Assembly (NCBI GenBank): GCA_002305805.1
Contig: DBQY01000015.1
Location: 88,513 to 152,512, forward strand
From: Atopobium sp. UBA1382
Lineage (GTDB): Bacteria; Actinomycetota; Coriobacteriia; Coriobacteriales; Atopobiaceae
DNA: 64,000 nt
Direction: 5' to 3'
Below the pieces are notes generated by a model that was given only the letters and a program-made list of their open reading frames with translations, was not told the origin of the DNA and searched no databases. A program made the position numbers and the translations under genes. Shown piece by piece: positions 49,454 to 61,114 of this stretch. Position 1 is the stretch's first letter; each line of letters opens with the position of its first letter.

Positions 49454-50731
49454 CTACTTGAAGAACCCGTCGTAGTTGTGCATCTTGAGCTGGCTCTCGA
49501 TGGAGGAGAGCGTGTCCATAGCAACGCCGACCATGATCAGGACGGAGGTGCCCCCGAACGCCTGGATGAGCGAGTTGCCCGTGAACCAGAAGATAATCGT
49601 AGGCACCACGGCAAGAACCGCCATGAACAGCGCACCCGGAAGCGTCACGTGGTCGATGGTGCTCTTGATGTAGGCAGCCGTCGCGGCACCCGGACGGACG
49701 CCGGGGATAAAGCCGCCCTGCTTGCGCAGCTGGTCTGCCGTCTCGGTGGGGTTGAACACCATGGACGAGTAGAAGTACGCAAAGGCGACGATGAGGACGA
49801 CGGAGAGCACCCAGTTGATCCAGCCGGACGAGAGCGCGTTGGCAAAGGCCTGAACCCACTCGACCGTCGGGAAGAACACCGCGAGCTGCGCCGGCAGATA
49901 CAGGATCGCCGAGGCGAAGATGATCGGCACGACGCCGGCAGTGTTGACCTTGATCGGCAGATAGGTGGCCTGGCCGCCCATCATGCGCCTGCCCACGACG
50001 CGCTTGGCGTACTGGATGGGAATGCGACGCTGACCGCGCTCGACGAACACGATGATCGGGATGATGGCGACGATGATGACGAGCGTCACCACGGTGAGAA
50101 CAATGTTGCCCGTGCCCGTCACCGAGGAGATGAGCGAGGTGGGCAGACCCGACATGATGTTCGCGAAGATGATGAGCGACATGCCGTTGCCCACGCCGTT
50201 CTGGGTGATGATCTCGCCGAGCCACATGATGACCATGGCGCCGACGACCATGGTGAAGACCACCATGATGTCGAGAAGGATCTCGGGTGCGCCGGTGTCC
50301 GCGAGGCTCACGCCGTAGCTCCTGAACAGGAAGAGGTAGCCGACGGCGTTGAGCAGGGCGAGACCGATCGTGAGGTAGCGCGTGTACTGCGTAATCCTGC
50401 GCTGACCGGCCTCGCCCTCGCGGGCAAGCTCGCCAAGAGACGGAATCACGGCCTGGAGCAGCTGGAAGATGATCTGCGCCGTGATGTAGGGCATGATTCC
50501 GAGGCTGAAGACCGACATGCGGGAGAGTGCTCCGCCCGAGAACAGGTTGAGCACCGCCATGGCGCCGCTCTCGGACAGCCCGGACTGGTATGCGCCGAGC
50601 AGGTCCTGGAACGGGGCACCCGGAACGGGCAGATAGGCACCGAAGCGATACAGCAGCAGGATTGCCGCCGTCAGAAGCAGCTTCTGCCTGAGTTCCGGAA
50701 CGCGAAACGCGTTGGCGATTCCCTTTAGCAC
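49454..50731 (-). CDS. secY: Protein translocase subunit SecY
   Basis: 425 residues with ten transmembrane helices. [13 protein letters not shown], the conserved second-loop [19 protein letters not shown], and [22 protein letters not shown] are all family signatures. Central channel of the Sec translocon. It overlaps rplO by 7 bp. Confidence 0.97.
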   Translation of the reverse strand: MLKGIANAFRVPELRQKLLLTAAILLLYRFGAYLPVPGAPFQDLLGAYQSGLSESGAMAVLNLFSGGALSRMSVFSLGIMPYITAQIIFQLLQAVIPSLGELAREGEAGQRRITQYTRYLTIGLALLNAVGYLFLFRSYGVSLADTGAPEILLDIMVVFTMVVGAMVIMWLGEIITQNGVGNGMSLIIFANIMSGLPTSLISSVTGTGNIVLTVVTLVIIVAIIPIIVFVERGQRRIPIQYAKRVVGRRMMGGQATYLPIKVNTAGVVPIIFASAILYLPAQLAVFFPTVEWVQAFANALSSGWINWVLSVVLIVAFAYFYSSMVFNPTETADQLRKQGGFIPGVRPGAATAAYIKSTIDHVTLPGALFMAVLAVVPTIIFWFTGNSLIQAFGGTSVLIMVGVAMDTLSSIESQLKMHNYDGFFK

Positions 50732-51174
50732 GCCTGCTCGACCTTTCCTCCGGCCGCCTCGATCTTGGCCTTGGCAGAGGCGGAGACCTTGTCCACCTTG
50801 ACGGTGAGCTTCTTGGTGATCTCACCGTCGCCGAGGACCTTCACGGGAACATAGTTGTGCTTGATGACGCCCTTGGCAACCAGGGTATCGGCGTCGACGG
50901 TCTCACCGTCGGCGAACAGCACGTCGAGACGGGCAACGTTCACAGGAGCGTACTCGACGCGGTTGTGGTTCTTGAAGCCGGGGAGCTTGGGAAGACGCAT
51001 CGCGAGCGGCTGCTGGCCGCCCTCGAAGCCCTTGCCCTTACCGCCGCCGGAACGGGAGAGCTGGCCCTTGGTGCCGCGACCGGCCGTGGTGCCGTGACCG
51101 GACGAGTTGCCACGGCCGATGCGCTTGCGGTTCTTGCGCGAGCCCTCCGCGGGACGCAGATCGTTGAGCTGCAT
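50725..51174 (-). CDS. rplO: Ribosomal protein L15
   Basis: 149 residues: [20 protein letters not shown], the Gly/Arg-rich extension [23 protein letters not shown] and the C-terminal globular domain. Late-assembly protein of the 50S subunit. Confidence 0.97.
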   Translation of the reverse strand: MQLNDLRPAEGSRKNRKRIGRGNSSGHGTTAGRGTKGQLSRSGGGKGKGFEGGQQPLAMRLPKLPGFKNHNRVEYAPVNVARLDVLFADGETVDADTLVAKGVIKHNYVPVKVLGDGEITKKLTVKVDKVSASAKAKIEAAGGKVEQAC

Positions 51175-51183
51175 GAGTGACTC

Positions 51184-51369
51184 CTAGTTCTCTTCCACGA
51201 CCACAAGGTGCTTGACCTTGAAGATCATTCCACGGATGCTCGGGTTGTCCGGCTGCTCCACGACGTCACCGATCTTGCGGAGACCGAGGGCGCGGCAGGT
51301 GGCCGTCTGGTCCTTCTTGACGGAGGCAACGGCGCTGCGGACGAGCTTGATCTTGAGGGACTGAGCCAT
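51184..51369 (-). CDS. rpmD: Ribosomal protein L30
   Basis: 61 residues, complete ([40 protein letters not shown]). It lies between rpsE and rplO with minimal spacing. Confidence 0.96.
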   Translation of the reverse strand: MAQSLKIKLVRSAVASVKKDQTATCRALGLRKIGDVVEQPDNPSIRGMIFKVKHLVVVEEN

Positions 51370-51371
51370 CG

Positions 51372-51893
51372 TTAGTTCTCCTTCCCGGCGAACATCTCGC
51401 TGACCGTGATGCCACGGCGCTCGGCGGTCTGAGCGGGGCTGGAGAGCTCCTTGAGGCCCTCGGCGGCAGCCTTGATGATGTTCATGGCGTTGTTGGTGCC
51501 GAGGGACTTGGAGAGCACGTTGGTGATGCCAGCGAGCTCGAAGAGCGGGCGGACGGGGCCGCCGGCGATGACGCCGGTACCCTCGATAGCCGGCTTGATC
51601 AGCACGTGGCCGGCGCCGTAGTGGCCCTCGACGGTGTGCGGGATGGTCCCGTGCTCGGTGACGGGCACGTGGAACATGTTCTTCTTGGCGTCCTCGACGC
51701 CCTTGGAAATGGCCAGGGGCACCTCGGCGGACTTGCCCATGCCGAGGCCGACGTTGCCCTTGCCGTCACCGACGGCAACGAGGGCGACGAGGGACATGCG
51801 GCGGCCGCCCTTGACGGTCTTGGAGACACGGTGGATGAAGACGACGCGCTCCTGAAGATCCGTGTCCTGCTGGCGCTTGCGATCTCGTGCCAT
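51372..51893 (-). CDS. rpsE: Ribosomal protein S5
   Basis: 173 residues. The double-stranded RNA-binding N-domain ([20 protein letters not shown]) and the C-domain with [21 protein letters not shown] are intact. Involved in decoding accuracy. Confidence 0.97.
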   Translation of the reverse strand: MARDRKRQQDTDLQERVVFIHRVSKTVKGGRRMSLVALVAVGDGKGNVGLGMGKSAEVPLAISKGVEDAKKNMFHVPVTEHGTIPHTVEGHYGAGHVLIKPAIEGTGVIAGGPVRPLFELAGITNVLSKSLGTNNAMNIIKAAAEGLKELSSPAQTAERRGITVSEMFAGKEN

Positions 51894-51902
51894 TGAATCC
51901 TC

Positions 51903-52271
51903 CTAGAACTTCAGGCCCGCGTTACGGGCACCGTCTGCCAGAGCCTTGACACGGCCGTGATAGATGCGACCACCGCGGTCGAAGGTGACCTCGGTGACGC
52001 CCTTCTCGACGGCGCGCTTGCCCACGAGCTCGCCCACGAACTCAGCGGCCTCCTTGTTGGAGCCGATCTTGCCCGTGGCACGGAACTCGGGGTCGAGGGT
52101 CGAGGCAGAGCAGATGGTCTTGCCGTCGGCGTCATCGATGACCTGAGCGTAGATGTTTGCGTTGGTGCGGTGCACGCTGAGGCGCGGACGCTCAGCGGTG
52201 CCGAAGATCTTGGCGCGGACGCGGCGCTCGCGGCGCTTGAGACCGGCCTTCTTCGCCTGCTGCTTGTTCAT
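51903..52271 (-). CDS. rplR: Ribosomal protein L18
   Basis: 122 residues: [29 protein letters not shown] and [20 protein letters not shown]. Binds 5S rRNA. Start ATG at 52271 after AAGGAG. Confidence 0.97.
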   Translation of the reverse strand: MNKQQAKKAGLKRRERRVRAKIFGTAERPRLSVHRTNANIYAQVIDDADGKTICSASTLDPEFRATGKIGSNKEAAEFVGELVGKRAVEKGVTEVTFDRGGRIYHGRVKALADGARNAGLKF

Positions 52272-52289
52272 TCCTTCTCCTTAGACGTG

Positions 52290-52311
52290 CCATCACCTGA
52301 CGGGGTGATGG
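52290..52311. promoter_or_regulatory. Hairpin between rplF and rplR
   Basis: CCATCACC and GGTGATGG form a perfect 8-bp stem (6-nt loop) in the 59-bp gap just upstream of the rplR ribosome-binding site. It may influence processing or translation; on the plus strand TCTTTTAT follows. Confidence 0.4.
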
Positions 52312-52330
52312 TCTTTTATAAGCCTCGAGG

Positions 52331-52867
52331 CTACTTGGCGGCCTTGCCGAGCTTCCTGCGGATGTGCTCGCCCTCGTAGTGAATGCCCTTGCCCTTGTAC
52401 GGCTCGGGCGGGCGCTTCATGCGGATCTCGGCGGCAACCTGACCGACCTGCTCCTTGGAGATGCCCTTCACGGTGATGTGGGTGTTGTCGGGCACCTCGA
52501 AGGTGATGTTGTCGGGGGCCGGGTAGACCACGGGGTGAGAGTAGCCGAGGGAGAGGTCGAGGTCCTTGCCCTTGAGCGTGGCACGGTAGCCAACGCCGGT
52601 GAGCTCGAGCTTCTTCTCAAAGCCCTCGGAGACGCCCACGACCATGTTGTGGAGGAGGGTGCGGGTGAGACCCTGCTGGGCGTTGGAGGCGGTGGACTCG
52701 TCAGCGCGGACGACATGGAGCTCCTCGCCCTCCTCCTCGATCTTCACGAGGTCGGAGAAGGTGCGGGTGAGCTCACCCTTGCCGCCCTTAACGGTGACGG
52801 TGGTGCCATTGACTGTCACAGTGACTCCGGCCGGAACCTGGACAGGCTGCTTACCAATACGAGACAC
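52331..52867 (-). CDS. rplF: Ribosomal protein L6
   Basis: 178 residues with the two-repeat fold, ending PPEPYKGKGIHYEGEHIRRK, the L6 signature. Start GTG at 52867 (MSRIGKQPVQVP). Located near the GTPase centre. Confidence 0.97.
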   Translation of the reverse strand: MSRIGKQPVQVPAGVTVTVNGTTVTVKGGKGELTRTFSDLVKIEEEGEELHVVRADESTASNAQQGLTRTLLHNMVVGVSEGFEKKLELTGVGYRATLKGKDLDLSLGYSHPVVYPAPDNITFEVPDNTHITVKGISKEQVGQVAAEIRMKRPPEPYKGKGIHYEGEHIRRKLGKAAK

Positions 52868-52895
52868 GGCTGTCTCCTTTCATTCCTGCCGAGAG

Positions 52896-53294
52896 TTACC
52901 AGACGTAGGCGATGACCTCGCCGCCGATGCCCTGCTTGCGGGCGTCGCGGTCGCACATCATGCCCTTGGAGGTGGAGATGACGGCGGTGCCGAGGCCGCC
53001 GAGCACGCGCGGGAGCTTGTCCGCGGTGGAGTAGATGCGCAGGCCAGGCTTGGAGATGCGACGGATGCCGCGAATGACCTTGGCGTGGCGAGCGCCGTAC
53101 TTGAGGGTGATGTGGAGGGTCTTCTGCGGGGTCGTGTCCTCGACCTCATAGCCCGCGATGTAGCCCTCCTCGCAGATGACGCGCGCAACCTCGACGAGCA
53201 CCTTGGTCGAGGGCATGGACACCTCGGCCTTGTTGGCTGCGTTCGCGTTGCGGATGCGCGTCAGCATGTCGGAAATGGGATCAGTGATCTTCAT
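52896..53294 (-). CDS. rpsH: Ribosomal protein S8
   Basis: 132 residues: [18 protein letters not shown] at the start and [21 protein letters not shown] near the end. In E. coli S8 represses spc-operon translation by binding near the L5 start; the long leader before rplE here would be a place to look. Confidence 0.97.
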   Translation of the reverse strand: MKITDPISDMLTRIRNANAANKAEVSMPSTKVLVEVARVICEEGYIAGYEVEDTTPQKTLHITLKYGARHAKVIRGIRRISKPGLRIYSTADKLPRVLGGLGTAVISTSKGMMCDRDARKQGIGGEVIAYVW

Positions 53295-53383
53295 GGATCA
53301 TTCTCCTTCGGTAATGATGAACCTGAGTGCCCGGTTCGCCCGCACCCGTGGCGCGTGCGCCTGGGCGCCAGAGCCCTGCCGCC

Positions 53384-53569
53384 CTACCAGCTGGCCTTGC
53401 GGACGCCAGGAAGCTCGCCCTTGCTCGCAAGCTCGCGGAAGCACACGCGGCAGAGGCCGAACTTGCGATAGACGGAGTGGGGACGCCCACAACGCTGGCA
53501 GCGGTTCTGCGTACGCGTAGAGAACTTCGGCTCGCGCTGAGCCTTGACGATCATCGATGTCTTAGCCAC
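53384..53569 (-). CDS. rpsZ: Ribosomal protein S14, zinc-binding type (S14Z)
   Basis: 61 residues from a GTG at 53569 with GGAGG upstream. Zinc ligands are CQRCG and CRVCF. It ends PGVRKASW, as is typical. The short Z form instead of the ~100-residue form. Confidence 0.96.
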   Translation of the reverse strand: MAKTSMIVKAQREPKFSTRTQNRCQRCGRPHSVYRKFGLCRVCFRELASKGELPGVRKASW

Positions 53570-53631
53570 AAATCCTCCTTCAGTGCAATCTCGGCGCCCC
53601 GCTCGCACGGGGCGTCTTGTTGATATACGAC

Positions 53632-54189
53632 CTACTCAGCCTTGAACGGGAAGTGGAAGGCAGTGAGAAGTGCCTTGCCCTCCTCGTCGGTCTGAGCGGT
53701 GGTCACGATGGTGATGTCCATGCCGCGGGTGTGGTCGACCTTGTCGAAGTCGATCTCCGGGAAGATGAGCTGCTCGGTGACGCCCATGGAGAAGTTGCCA
53801 CGGCCGTCGAAGCTCTTCGGGGAGATGCCGCGGAAGTCGCGGATGCGCGGGATGGCGATGGAGATCAGGCGATCGAAGAACTCCCACATGCGGTCGCCGC
53901 GGAGGGTGACCTTGGCGCCGATCGGCATGCCGGCACGGAGCTTGAAGGTGGCGATGGACTTGCGGGCGTGGGTAATCAGCGGCTGCTGGCCGGTGATGGC
54001 GCGCAGGTCAGCGACGGCACCGTCGATGGCCTTGGCGTCCGTAGCGGCCTCGCCGACACCCATGTTCACCACGATCTTCTCGATCTTGGGGATCTGGTTG
54101 ACGTTCTTGTAGCCAAACTGCTTCTGGAGCTCGTCGCGCACGGTGGCGAAATACTGCTCCTTGAGACGCGGGACGTACTTGTCTGCCAT
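53632..54189 (-). CDS. rplE: Ribosomal protein L5
   Basis: 185 residues: [36 protein letters not shown], and [20 protein letters not shown]. It contacts 5S rRNA and the P-site tRNA. The ATG at 54189 follows AAGGAG. A gap of more than 400 bp separates it from rplX, unlike the usual spacing of a few bases. Confidence 0.97.
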   Translation of the reverse strand: MADKYVPRLKEQYFATVRDELQKQFGYKNVNQIPKIEKIVVNMGVGEAATDAKAIDGAVADLRAITGQQPLITHARKSIATFKLRAGMPIGAKVTLRGDRMWEFFDRLISIAIPRIRDFRGISPKSFDGRGNFSMGVTEQLIFPEIDFDKVDHTRGMDITIVTTAQTDEEGKALLTAFHFPFKAE

Positions 54190-54522
54190 GTTCACTCCTT
54201 AAATCCTGGGGTTCTCAGCACGGGGTTTCCAACCTCGTACCTCCCTGCCTTGGCGGGGCCGGGAGCCTTGTCATGCGTCCGAGGCAGAATCCTCCCTACC
54301 TACAGACGCAAGGAAACATATTACGCCCTTTCTCCACAAAAGGGAACGACGAACTCCTCGGCACCGTTTATGCACAATCCGCACGTTCTTCTCGCCTGCC
54401 ATCCGCTCCCGCAAATACGCGATTTCCAACGTTTCAACCCCCTAAAGTGTTGGAAGCCGCGTATCGAAGAGCACACACCAGGGCGGCGACAAGAACGAGC
54501 CTGACCGTACGCGTTAACAGAA
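54190..54522 (-). promoter_or_regulatory. Long leader/promoter region of the rplE-led transcript
   Basis: After the long hairpin at 54523-54588 the minus strand has TAATAT (complement of 54323-54328), a plausible -10, and about 130 nt of leader before rplE. A 7-bp inverted repeat (TTCCAAC 54424-54430, GTTGGAA 54449-54455) lies upstream of that promoter. No coding sequence was found. Confidence 0.45.
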
Positions 54523-54588
54523 GGAGCCCCCGGATTTCCGGAGAGAAGTTCCGCGAAGCGCACTTCTCGAAGGAAATCCGGGGGCTCC
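54523..54588 (-). terminator. Long hairpin after rplX (17-bp outer stem)
   Basis: GGAGCCCCCGGATTTCC (54523-54539) pairs perfectly with 54572-54588. The interior has a second stem (GAGAAGT/ACTTCTC) and a loop around CCGCGAAGCG. On the minus strand TTCTGTT follows. The 18-bp apex sequence at 54547-54564 recurs, inverted, in the hairpin at 62816-62880. Confidence 0.75.
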
Positions 54589-54613
54589 CGTCAGGTTCGT
54601 GGGACTCAGGCTC

Positions 54614-54931
54614 TTAGAACTGGGCGCCGCACTTCTTGCAGACGCGAACCTTGTCGCCCTTGTCGTTAACGTCGTGACCGACGCGGGTGGGCTTGCCGCA
54701 CTTGGGGCAGACCAGCATGACGTTGGACGCGTCGATGGCGGCCTCCTTCTCGACGAAGCCACCCTGCTGGTTCTGGGCGGTCGGGCGGACGGCCTTCTTG
54801 ACGACGGCGACGCCCTCGACGACGACCTTGCCCTCGGCGGGCAGAGCGCGCAGGATCTCGCCCTCCTTGCCCTTGTCCTTACCGGAGAGAACGACGACCT
54901 TGTCGCCCTTCTTCACGTTCATCTTCGCCAT
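54614..54931 (-). CDS. rplX: Ribosomal protein L24 with zinc-ribbon-like C-terminus
   Basis: 105 residues. The KOW domain ([21 protein letters not shown]) initiates 50S assembly. The C-terminus carries CPKCG and CKKCG pairs, a possible zinc site found in many but not all L24 proteins. ATG at 54931 chosen over an upstream GTG. Confidence 0.97.
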   Translation of the reverse strand: MAKMNVKKGDKVVVLSGKDKGKEGEILRALPAEGKVVVEGVAVVKKAVRPTAQNQQGGFVEKEAAIDASNVMLVCPKCGKPTRVGHDVNDKGDKVRVCKKCGAQF

Positions 54932-54944
54932 ATTCACTCACTCC

Positions 54945-55313
54945 CTAGAGCGTCTCAGGCGCGAGCGAGACGATCTTCATGTACTTGTGGTCACGGAGCT
55001 CGCGGGCGACGGGCCCAAAGATACGGGTGCCCTTGGGCTCGCCCTCCTTGTCGACGAGAACGCAAGCGTTCTGGTCGAACTTGATGTAGCTGCCGTCCTT
55101 GCGGCGGGTCTCCTTGGTGGTGCGCACGATGACGCAGCGGACGATGTCGCCCTTCTTCACCGAGCCGCCCGGCGTGGCCTCCTGCACGGCGCCGATGATG
55201 ACGTCGGCCAGGCCGGCGTAGCGACGCTTGGAGCCACCGAGGACCTTGACGCACTTCACGCGTCGGGCGCCGCTGTTGTCAGCGACGTTGAGCATGGTCT
55301 CCATCTGAATCAT
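54945..55313 (-). CDS. rplN: Ribosomal protein L14
   Basis: 122 residues, complete: [39 protein letters not shown] and [20 protein letters not shown]. Inter-subunit bridge protein. Confidence 0.97.
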   Translation of the reverse strand: MIQMETMLNVADNSGARRVKCVKVLGGSKRRYAGLADVIIGAVQEATPGGSVKKGDIVRCVIVRTTKETRRKDGSYIKFDQNACVLVDKEGEPKGTRIFGPVARELRDHKYMKIVSLAPETL

Positions 55314-55389
55314 TGGTGTTCCTCCGAACGTATGCCACCCAGAGGTGCGCCCAGACGCGCGACGCACATGGGAAGCTTGTCACTGATAC

Positions 55390-55656
55390 TTACTTGGCGC
55401 GCTCGACGATCTCCACGAGACGCCAACGCTTGGTCTTGGAGAGCGGACGGGTCTCCATGACGGTCACGAGGTCGCCGACGCCGCACTCGTTCTTCTCGTC
55501 GTGGGCGTGGAGCTTCTTCGAGATGGTCATCATCTTGCCGTACTTGGGGTGACGCTTGCGGTAGTCGATCTTCACCGTGATGGACTTGTCGCCAGAGATG
55601 GAGACGACCGTCCCGGTGACGACCTTGCGCGCGTTCCTCTTCTCGGTCTCAGCCAT
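55390..55656 (-). CDS. rpsQ: Ribosomal protein S17
   Basis: 88 residues: [20 protein letters not shown] and [20 protein letters not shown]. Of two nearby ATGs (55662 and 55656) the second has the better spacing to GGAG. Confidence 0.96.
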   Translation of the reverse strand: MAETEKRNARKVVTGTVVSISGDKSITVKIDYRKRHPKYGKMMTISKKLHAHDEKNECGVGDLVTVMETRPLSKTKRWRLVEIVERAK

Positions 55657-55670
55657 AGTCATATCTCCTG

Positions 55671-55886
55671 CTAGTTCTGGGCGGCGGACTTCTCCGCGGC
55701 GATCTGACGGGCGCGCTGCTCGGTGAGGACGCGCGCGATGTCCTTCTTCACGATCTTGACGCGAGCCGTGTTGTCGAGCTGGCTCGTGGCCATCTGGAAG
55801 CGGAGGTTGAAGAGCTCCGCGCGGCCCTCCTCCAGCTTCTTGGCGAGCTCATCGTCGCTCATGGCCTGGATGTCCTTGTACTTCAT
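55671..55886 (-). CDS. rpmC: Ribosomal protein L29
   Basis: 71 residues of two helices ([30 protein letters not shown]). Located at the tunnel exit near L23. Adjacent to rplP with 3-bp spacing. Confidence 0.96.
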   Translation of the reverse strand: MKYKDIQAMSDDELAKKLEEGRAELFNLRFQMATSQLDNTARVKIVKKDIARVLTEQRARQIAAEKSAAQN

Positions 55887-55889
55887 TGA

Positions 55890-57025
<1,136 letters not shown>

Positions 57026-57031
57026 GCTCGC

Positions 57032-57391
57032 TTACGCCTCCTTTCGCGGAGCGACGACGACGGTGATGTGGCTCATGCGCTTGTTGATGCGAGAGGCAGA
57101 GCCCTTGGCGCGCGGACGAATGCGCTTGAGGGTGGGGCCCTCGTCAACATAGGCGAGCTTGACGCAGAGGTTGTCGGCGCGCAGGCCGTTGTTGTTCTCG
57201 GCGTTGGCGATCGCGGAGCGCAGGACCTTGGCGACGTCGACAGCGGCGGCGCGCTTGGAGAACTGCAGGACCTCGAGGGCCTTCTCGACGGGGAGGTTGC
57301 GAATCAGCGAGACGACGGCGCGGGCCTTGCGCGGGGCAACGCGCACGTACTTGGCGGTCGCGCGGACCTCGTTGGTGTTGTTCTGAGGCAT
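57032..57391 (-). CDS. rplV: Ribosomal protein L22
   Basis: 119 residues. The beta hairpin that lines the exit tunnel includes [20 protein letters not shown]. Complete, between rpsS and rpsC. Confidence 0.97.
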   Translation of the reverse strand: MPQNNTNEVRATAKYVRVAPRKARAVVSLIRNLPVEKALEVLQFSKRAAAVDVAKVLRSAIANAENNNGLRADNLCVKLAYVDEGPTLKRIRPRAKGSASRINKRMSHITVVVAPRKEA

Positions 57392-57404
57392 CTAGCTAAC
57401 CTCC

Positions 57405-57665
57405 CTAGTTGGCCTTGTGGCCACGGAACGTGCGGGTGGGCGCGAACTCGCCCAGCTTGTGCCCGACCATGGACTCAGTGACGTACACGGGCACGTGCTT
57501 GCGGCCGTCGTGGACGGCGATCGTGTGACCGACCATCTCGGGGAAGATGGTCGAGGAGCGCGACCAGGTCTTGATGACCTCCTTGGTGCCGGCCTCGTTC
57601 TGAGCGGCGACACGCGCGAGGAGGCGAGTCTCCACGAACGGGCCCTTCTTGAGACTTCTGCTCAT
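57405..57665 (-). CDS. rpsS: Ribosomal protein S19
   Basis: 86 residues: [19 protein letters not shown] and [19 protein letters not shown]. Head of the small subunit, partner of S13. Confidence 0.97.
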   Translation of the reverse strand: MSRSLKKGPFVETRLLARVAAQNEAGTKEVIKTWSRSSTIFPEMVGHTIAVHDGRKHVPVYVTESMVGHKLGEFAPTRTFRGHKAN

Positions 57666-57695
57666 GCTTTCTATCTCCTACTACTCGTGTTCCGA

Positions 57696-58532
<837 letters not shown>

Positions 58533-58667
58533 TGAAACCTTTCCCTTCTTTTCCGTTGGCCGGCCCGCTCAGGGAGTGGCGGACCGACACCGGATTACCA
58601 CGGTACCGCGCGTATCCATCATGCGCGGCATGCTGCCCGAGCCCCAGGCGGGACCCGGGCGAAAGCG

Positions 58668-58970
58668 CTACTCGGCGGCCTGCTGGCTGCCGAAGATCTC
58701 GATCGTCTCGCCGGGGGCGAGAGTCACGACGGCCTTCTTCCAGGAGCGCGTGGTACCGGGGTTCTGGTAGCGAACGCGCTTCTTCTTACCGGAGACGTTC
58801 ATGGTGTTGACCTTGACCACGTGGACGCCGAAGAGCTTCTCGACGGCGCTGGCGATCTCCTCCTTGGGGGCGGACTTGGCCACCTCGAAGGTGTACTTGC
58901 CCTGCTCAATGAGGTCGAAGGAACGCTCGGAGACGATCGGGCGGATGATCACGTCGTAGGCGGAGTTCAT
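58668..58970 (-). CDS. rplW: Ribosomal protein L23
   Basis: 100 residues: IIRPIVSERSFDLIEQGKYT and FGVHVVKVNTMNVSGKKKR. Docking site for trigger factor and SRP. Its start overlaps the rplD stop. Confidence 0.96.
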   Translation of the reverse strand: MNSAYDVIIRPIVSERSFDLIEQGKYTFEVAKSAPKEEIASAVEKLFGVHVVKVNTMNVSGKKKRVRYQNPGTTRSWKKAVVTLAPGETIEIFGSQQAAE

Positions 58971-59596
58971 TATGCGAGCACCTCCTCGAACTGCTTCGCG
59001 ATGTCGGCGGTCATGACGAGGGCGCCGTTGTCGATGAGGGTGCGCGTGGTGGCCTCGGAGACGCCGATGACGCTGACGCCGGCGAGGTTGCGGAACGAGA
59101 GGTAGGTGTTGACGTCATCGTCGGCGACGACAATCGTCACGCGCTTCTCGCCGATGCCGAGGGCGCCGAGAAGGGCCTTGGCCTGCTTCGTGGACGGCTT
59201 CTCGAAGGAGAGGGCGTCGACGAGCACGAGCTCCTGGTCGGCGACCTTGCCGGAGAGTACGGAGCGCATGGCGAGCTTGACCATCTTGTTGTTGATGCGC
59301 TTGTTGTGGGTGCGCGGGGTGGGGCCAAAGACGACGCCGCCGCCGGTCCACTGCGCGGCGCGGGTGGAACCCTGACGCGCACGACCGGTGCCCTTCTGAC
59401 GGTAGGGCTTGGCGCCGCCGCCAGAGACGTCGTGACGGTTCTTCACGGCGTGGGTGCCCTGACGAGCGCAGCTGTCCTGGCACACCACGACCTGGTGGAT
59501 CACGGGGATGTTCGGCTCGATGCCGAAGACGCCGTCAGAGAGCTCGGCCTCAGCGACCTGAGCCCCCTCGACGTTCTTGATTGCGTACTTGGACAT
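58970..59596 (-). CDS. rplD: Ribosomal protein L4
   Basis: 208 residues. The tunnel loop contains GGGAKPYRQKGTGRARQGST and GGVVFGPTPRTHNKRINNK. In E. coli L4 represses the S10 operon; here rpsJ is on a different transcript. Confidence 0.97.
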   Translation of the reverse strand: MSKYAIKNVEGAQVAEAELSDGVFGIEPNIPVIHQVVVCQDSCARQGTHAVKNRHDVSGGGAKPYRQKGTGRARQGSTRAAQWTGGGVVFGPTPRTHNKRINNKMVKLAMRSVLSGKVADQELVLVDALSFEKPSTKQAKALLGALGIGEKRVTIVVADDDVNTYLSFRNLAGVSVIGVSEATTRTLIDNGALVMTADIAKQFEEVLA

Positions 59597-59633
59597 TCTG
59601 TCCTCCTTGTTAGCCTAAGAGTTTTCCTGGCAC

Positions 59634-60254
59634 TTAGGCCATGCGGATCTGGACGAGAGCGTTCTTGCCGCCGGGGACAGCGCCCTTGACGAGCATGAGG
59701 TTCTGCTCGGCGTCGATGCGGACGAGCTTGAGGTTCTTGACCGTCACGCGCTCGTCGCCCATGTGGCCGTACATGTGCAGGCCCTTGCGGACGCGCGCGG
59801 GGTAGGCGCACTGACCGATGGAGCCCGGACGGCGCTGGTTGCGGGAACCGTGGGTCATGGGGCCACGGGAGAAGTTCCAGCGCTTGATGGTGCCCTGGAA
59901 GCCCTTGCCCTTGGAGGTGCCGATGACGTCGACGGACTTGACGTCGGCGAAGTCGGCGACGGTGACGACGTCACCGGTCTTGTGCTCCTCGCCGTTCTCG
60001 ACGCGGACCTCGCGGAGGTAGCGCATCGGCTCGACGCCGGCGGCCTTGAAGTGGCCGGCCATGGGCTTGTTGACGTGCTTGGCGGAGATGTCTCCGAAGC
60101 CGATCTGGACGGCGTCGTAGCCGTCGGTCGCCTTCGTCTTGACCTGCGAGACGGTGCAGGGGCCAGCCTGGATGACGGTGACAGGCACGACGTTGTCGTC
60201 CTCGTCCCAGATCTGCGTCATCCCAAGCTTGCGGCCAAGGATCGTGCTGACCAT
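59634..60254 (-). CDS. rplC: Ribosomal protein L3
   Basis: 206 residues from the ATG at 60254 (MVSTILGRKLGMTQIW), with AGGAAAGAG upstream. Signature FSRGPMTHGSRNQRRPGSIG near the peptidyl-transferase centre. An in-frame ATG at 60356 with its own strong ribosome-binding site would add 34 residues of non-L3 sequence. First gene of the S10-like operon after a break. Confidence 0.96.
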   Translation of the reverse strand: MVSTILGRKLGMTQIWDEDDNVVPVTVIQAGPCTVSQVKTKATDGYDAVQIGFGDISAKHVNKPMAGHFKAAGVEPMRYLREVRVENGEEHKTGDVVTVADFADVKSVDVIGTSKGKGFQGTIKRWNFSRGPMTHGSRNQRRPGSIGQCAYPARVRKGLHMYGHMGDERVTVKNLKLVRIDAEQNLMLVKGAVPGGKNALVQIRMA

Positions 60255-60505
60255 GCTCTTTCCTAACCCTCGGTGGTCATGGGCTTTTTCGGGCGCCCCT
60301 TGCGCCCGTCCCCAGCGGACCACGTCCTGTATCTGCGGCTCTTGGGGTCGAGACATAGCTCTCCCCTTTTGAGCAGCCTGTCTAGTCTACACGCGCAGCG
60401 TGGTCGACACAATGTCTCCATATAATTTTTAGGGTCGCTGAGCTGCGGCGTCACATTCCGCGTCCCCGGGCGTATCCATGGTTTGGACGAGCGCCCGCGC
60501 GTTGC
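60255..60505 (-). promoter_or_regulatory. Promoter and leader of the rplC-led operon
   Basis: AT-rich DNA on the minus strand near 60420-60435 (AAAAATTATAT) is the likely -10 region. The leader of about 165 nt contains a GGGGAGAG site before an ATG at 60356, in frame with rplC, and a 6-bp hairpin (GGGCGC/GCGCCC, 60274-60290) just upstream of the rplC ribosome-binding site. Confidence 0.45.
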
Positions 60506-61114
60506 TCAGATGCCCTGGTTCACGATCTTCTCGCACGCGAACGTACGCGCCGCGGGGTCGTAGTCGAAGACGAGCACGCAGCAGTTCCCGAGGTGCACGT
60601 CCTGCGGGCACCGCGCGAGGCGCTCCCAGGCGAGCTTGAACTGCAGTGTCGCCGAGCCGTGGCAGACGGCGAGCGCGCACTCGACGCCGGGTGCCTCCAT
60701 GATGTCCGTCATCGTCGCGACCACGCGCTCGCGCAGCTCGACGCTCCCCTCCCCGCCGTACGGCACGAGTTTCTCGCCCGGGTCCCAGAGCTCGGCCGGG
60801 ACGTCCTCGACCGGCCCTCCCTCAAAGGGTCCGTAGCTGCGCTCCATGAGGCCGTCAAGCGCCTCTGCGGGCGGCAGGTCCTTCTTGCCGGCAGCGCGAT
60901 ACTCCTCGCGCACCACCTCGAGCGTCGCCGCGGCCCGGCCGAGCGGCGAGGTGCACATGCGGTCAAAGTGGACCCCCTGCCCCGCAAGCCAGCACCCCGC
61001 CGCGCGGGCCTGCTCCACGCCGAGCGGCGTGAGCGGCGAGTCGCAACGACCCTGCACGCGGTGCTGCAGGTTGAACTCGGTCTGGCCGTGGCGCAGCACG
61101 TAGAGCATGGGCAT
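60506..61114 (-). CDS. Histidine phosphatase (phosphoglycerate mutase-like) family protein
   Basis: 202 residues. The phosphorylated His9 lies in LRHGQTEFNLQHRVQGRCD; the second conserved His is in AVCHGSATLQFK, and Arg in SPLGRAAATLEVV. These are general phosphatases as well as cofactor-dependent mutases; the Gln-His-Arg pattern favours a phosphatase of unknown substrate. It overlaps thrH by one base (TAATG), so the two are coupled. Confidence 0.9.
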   Translation of the reverse strand: MPMLYVLRHGQTEFNLQHRVQGRCDSPLTPLGVEQARAAGCWLAGQGVHFDRMCTSPLGRAAATLEVVREEYRAAGKKDLPPAEALDGLMERSYGPFEGGPVEDVPAELWDPGEKLVPYGGEGSVELRERVVATMTDIMEAPGVECALAVCHGSATLQFKLAWERLARCPQDVHLGNCCVLVFDYDPAARTFACEKIVNQGI

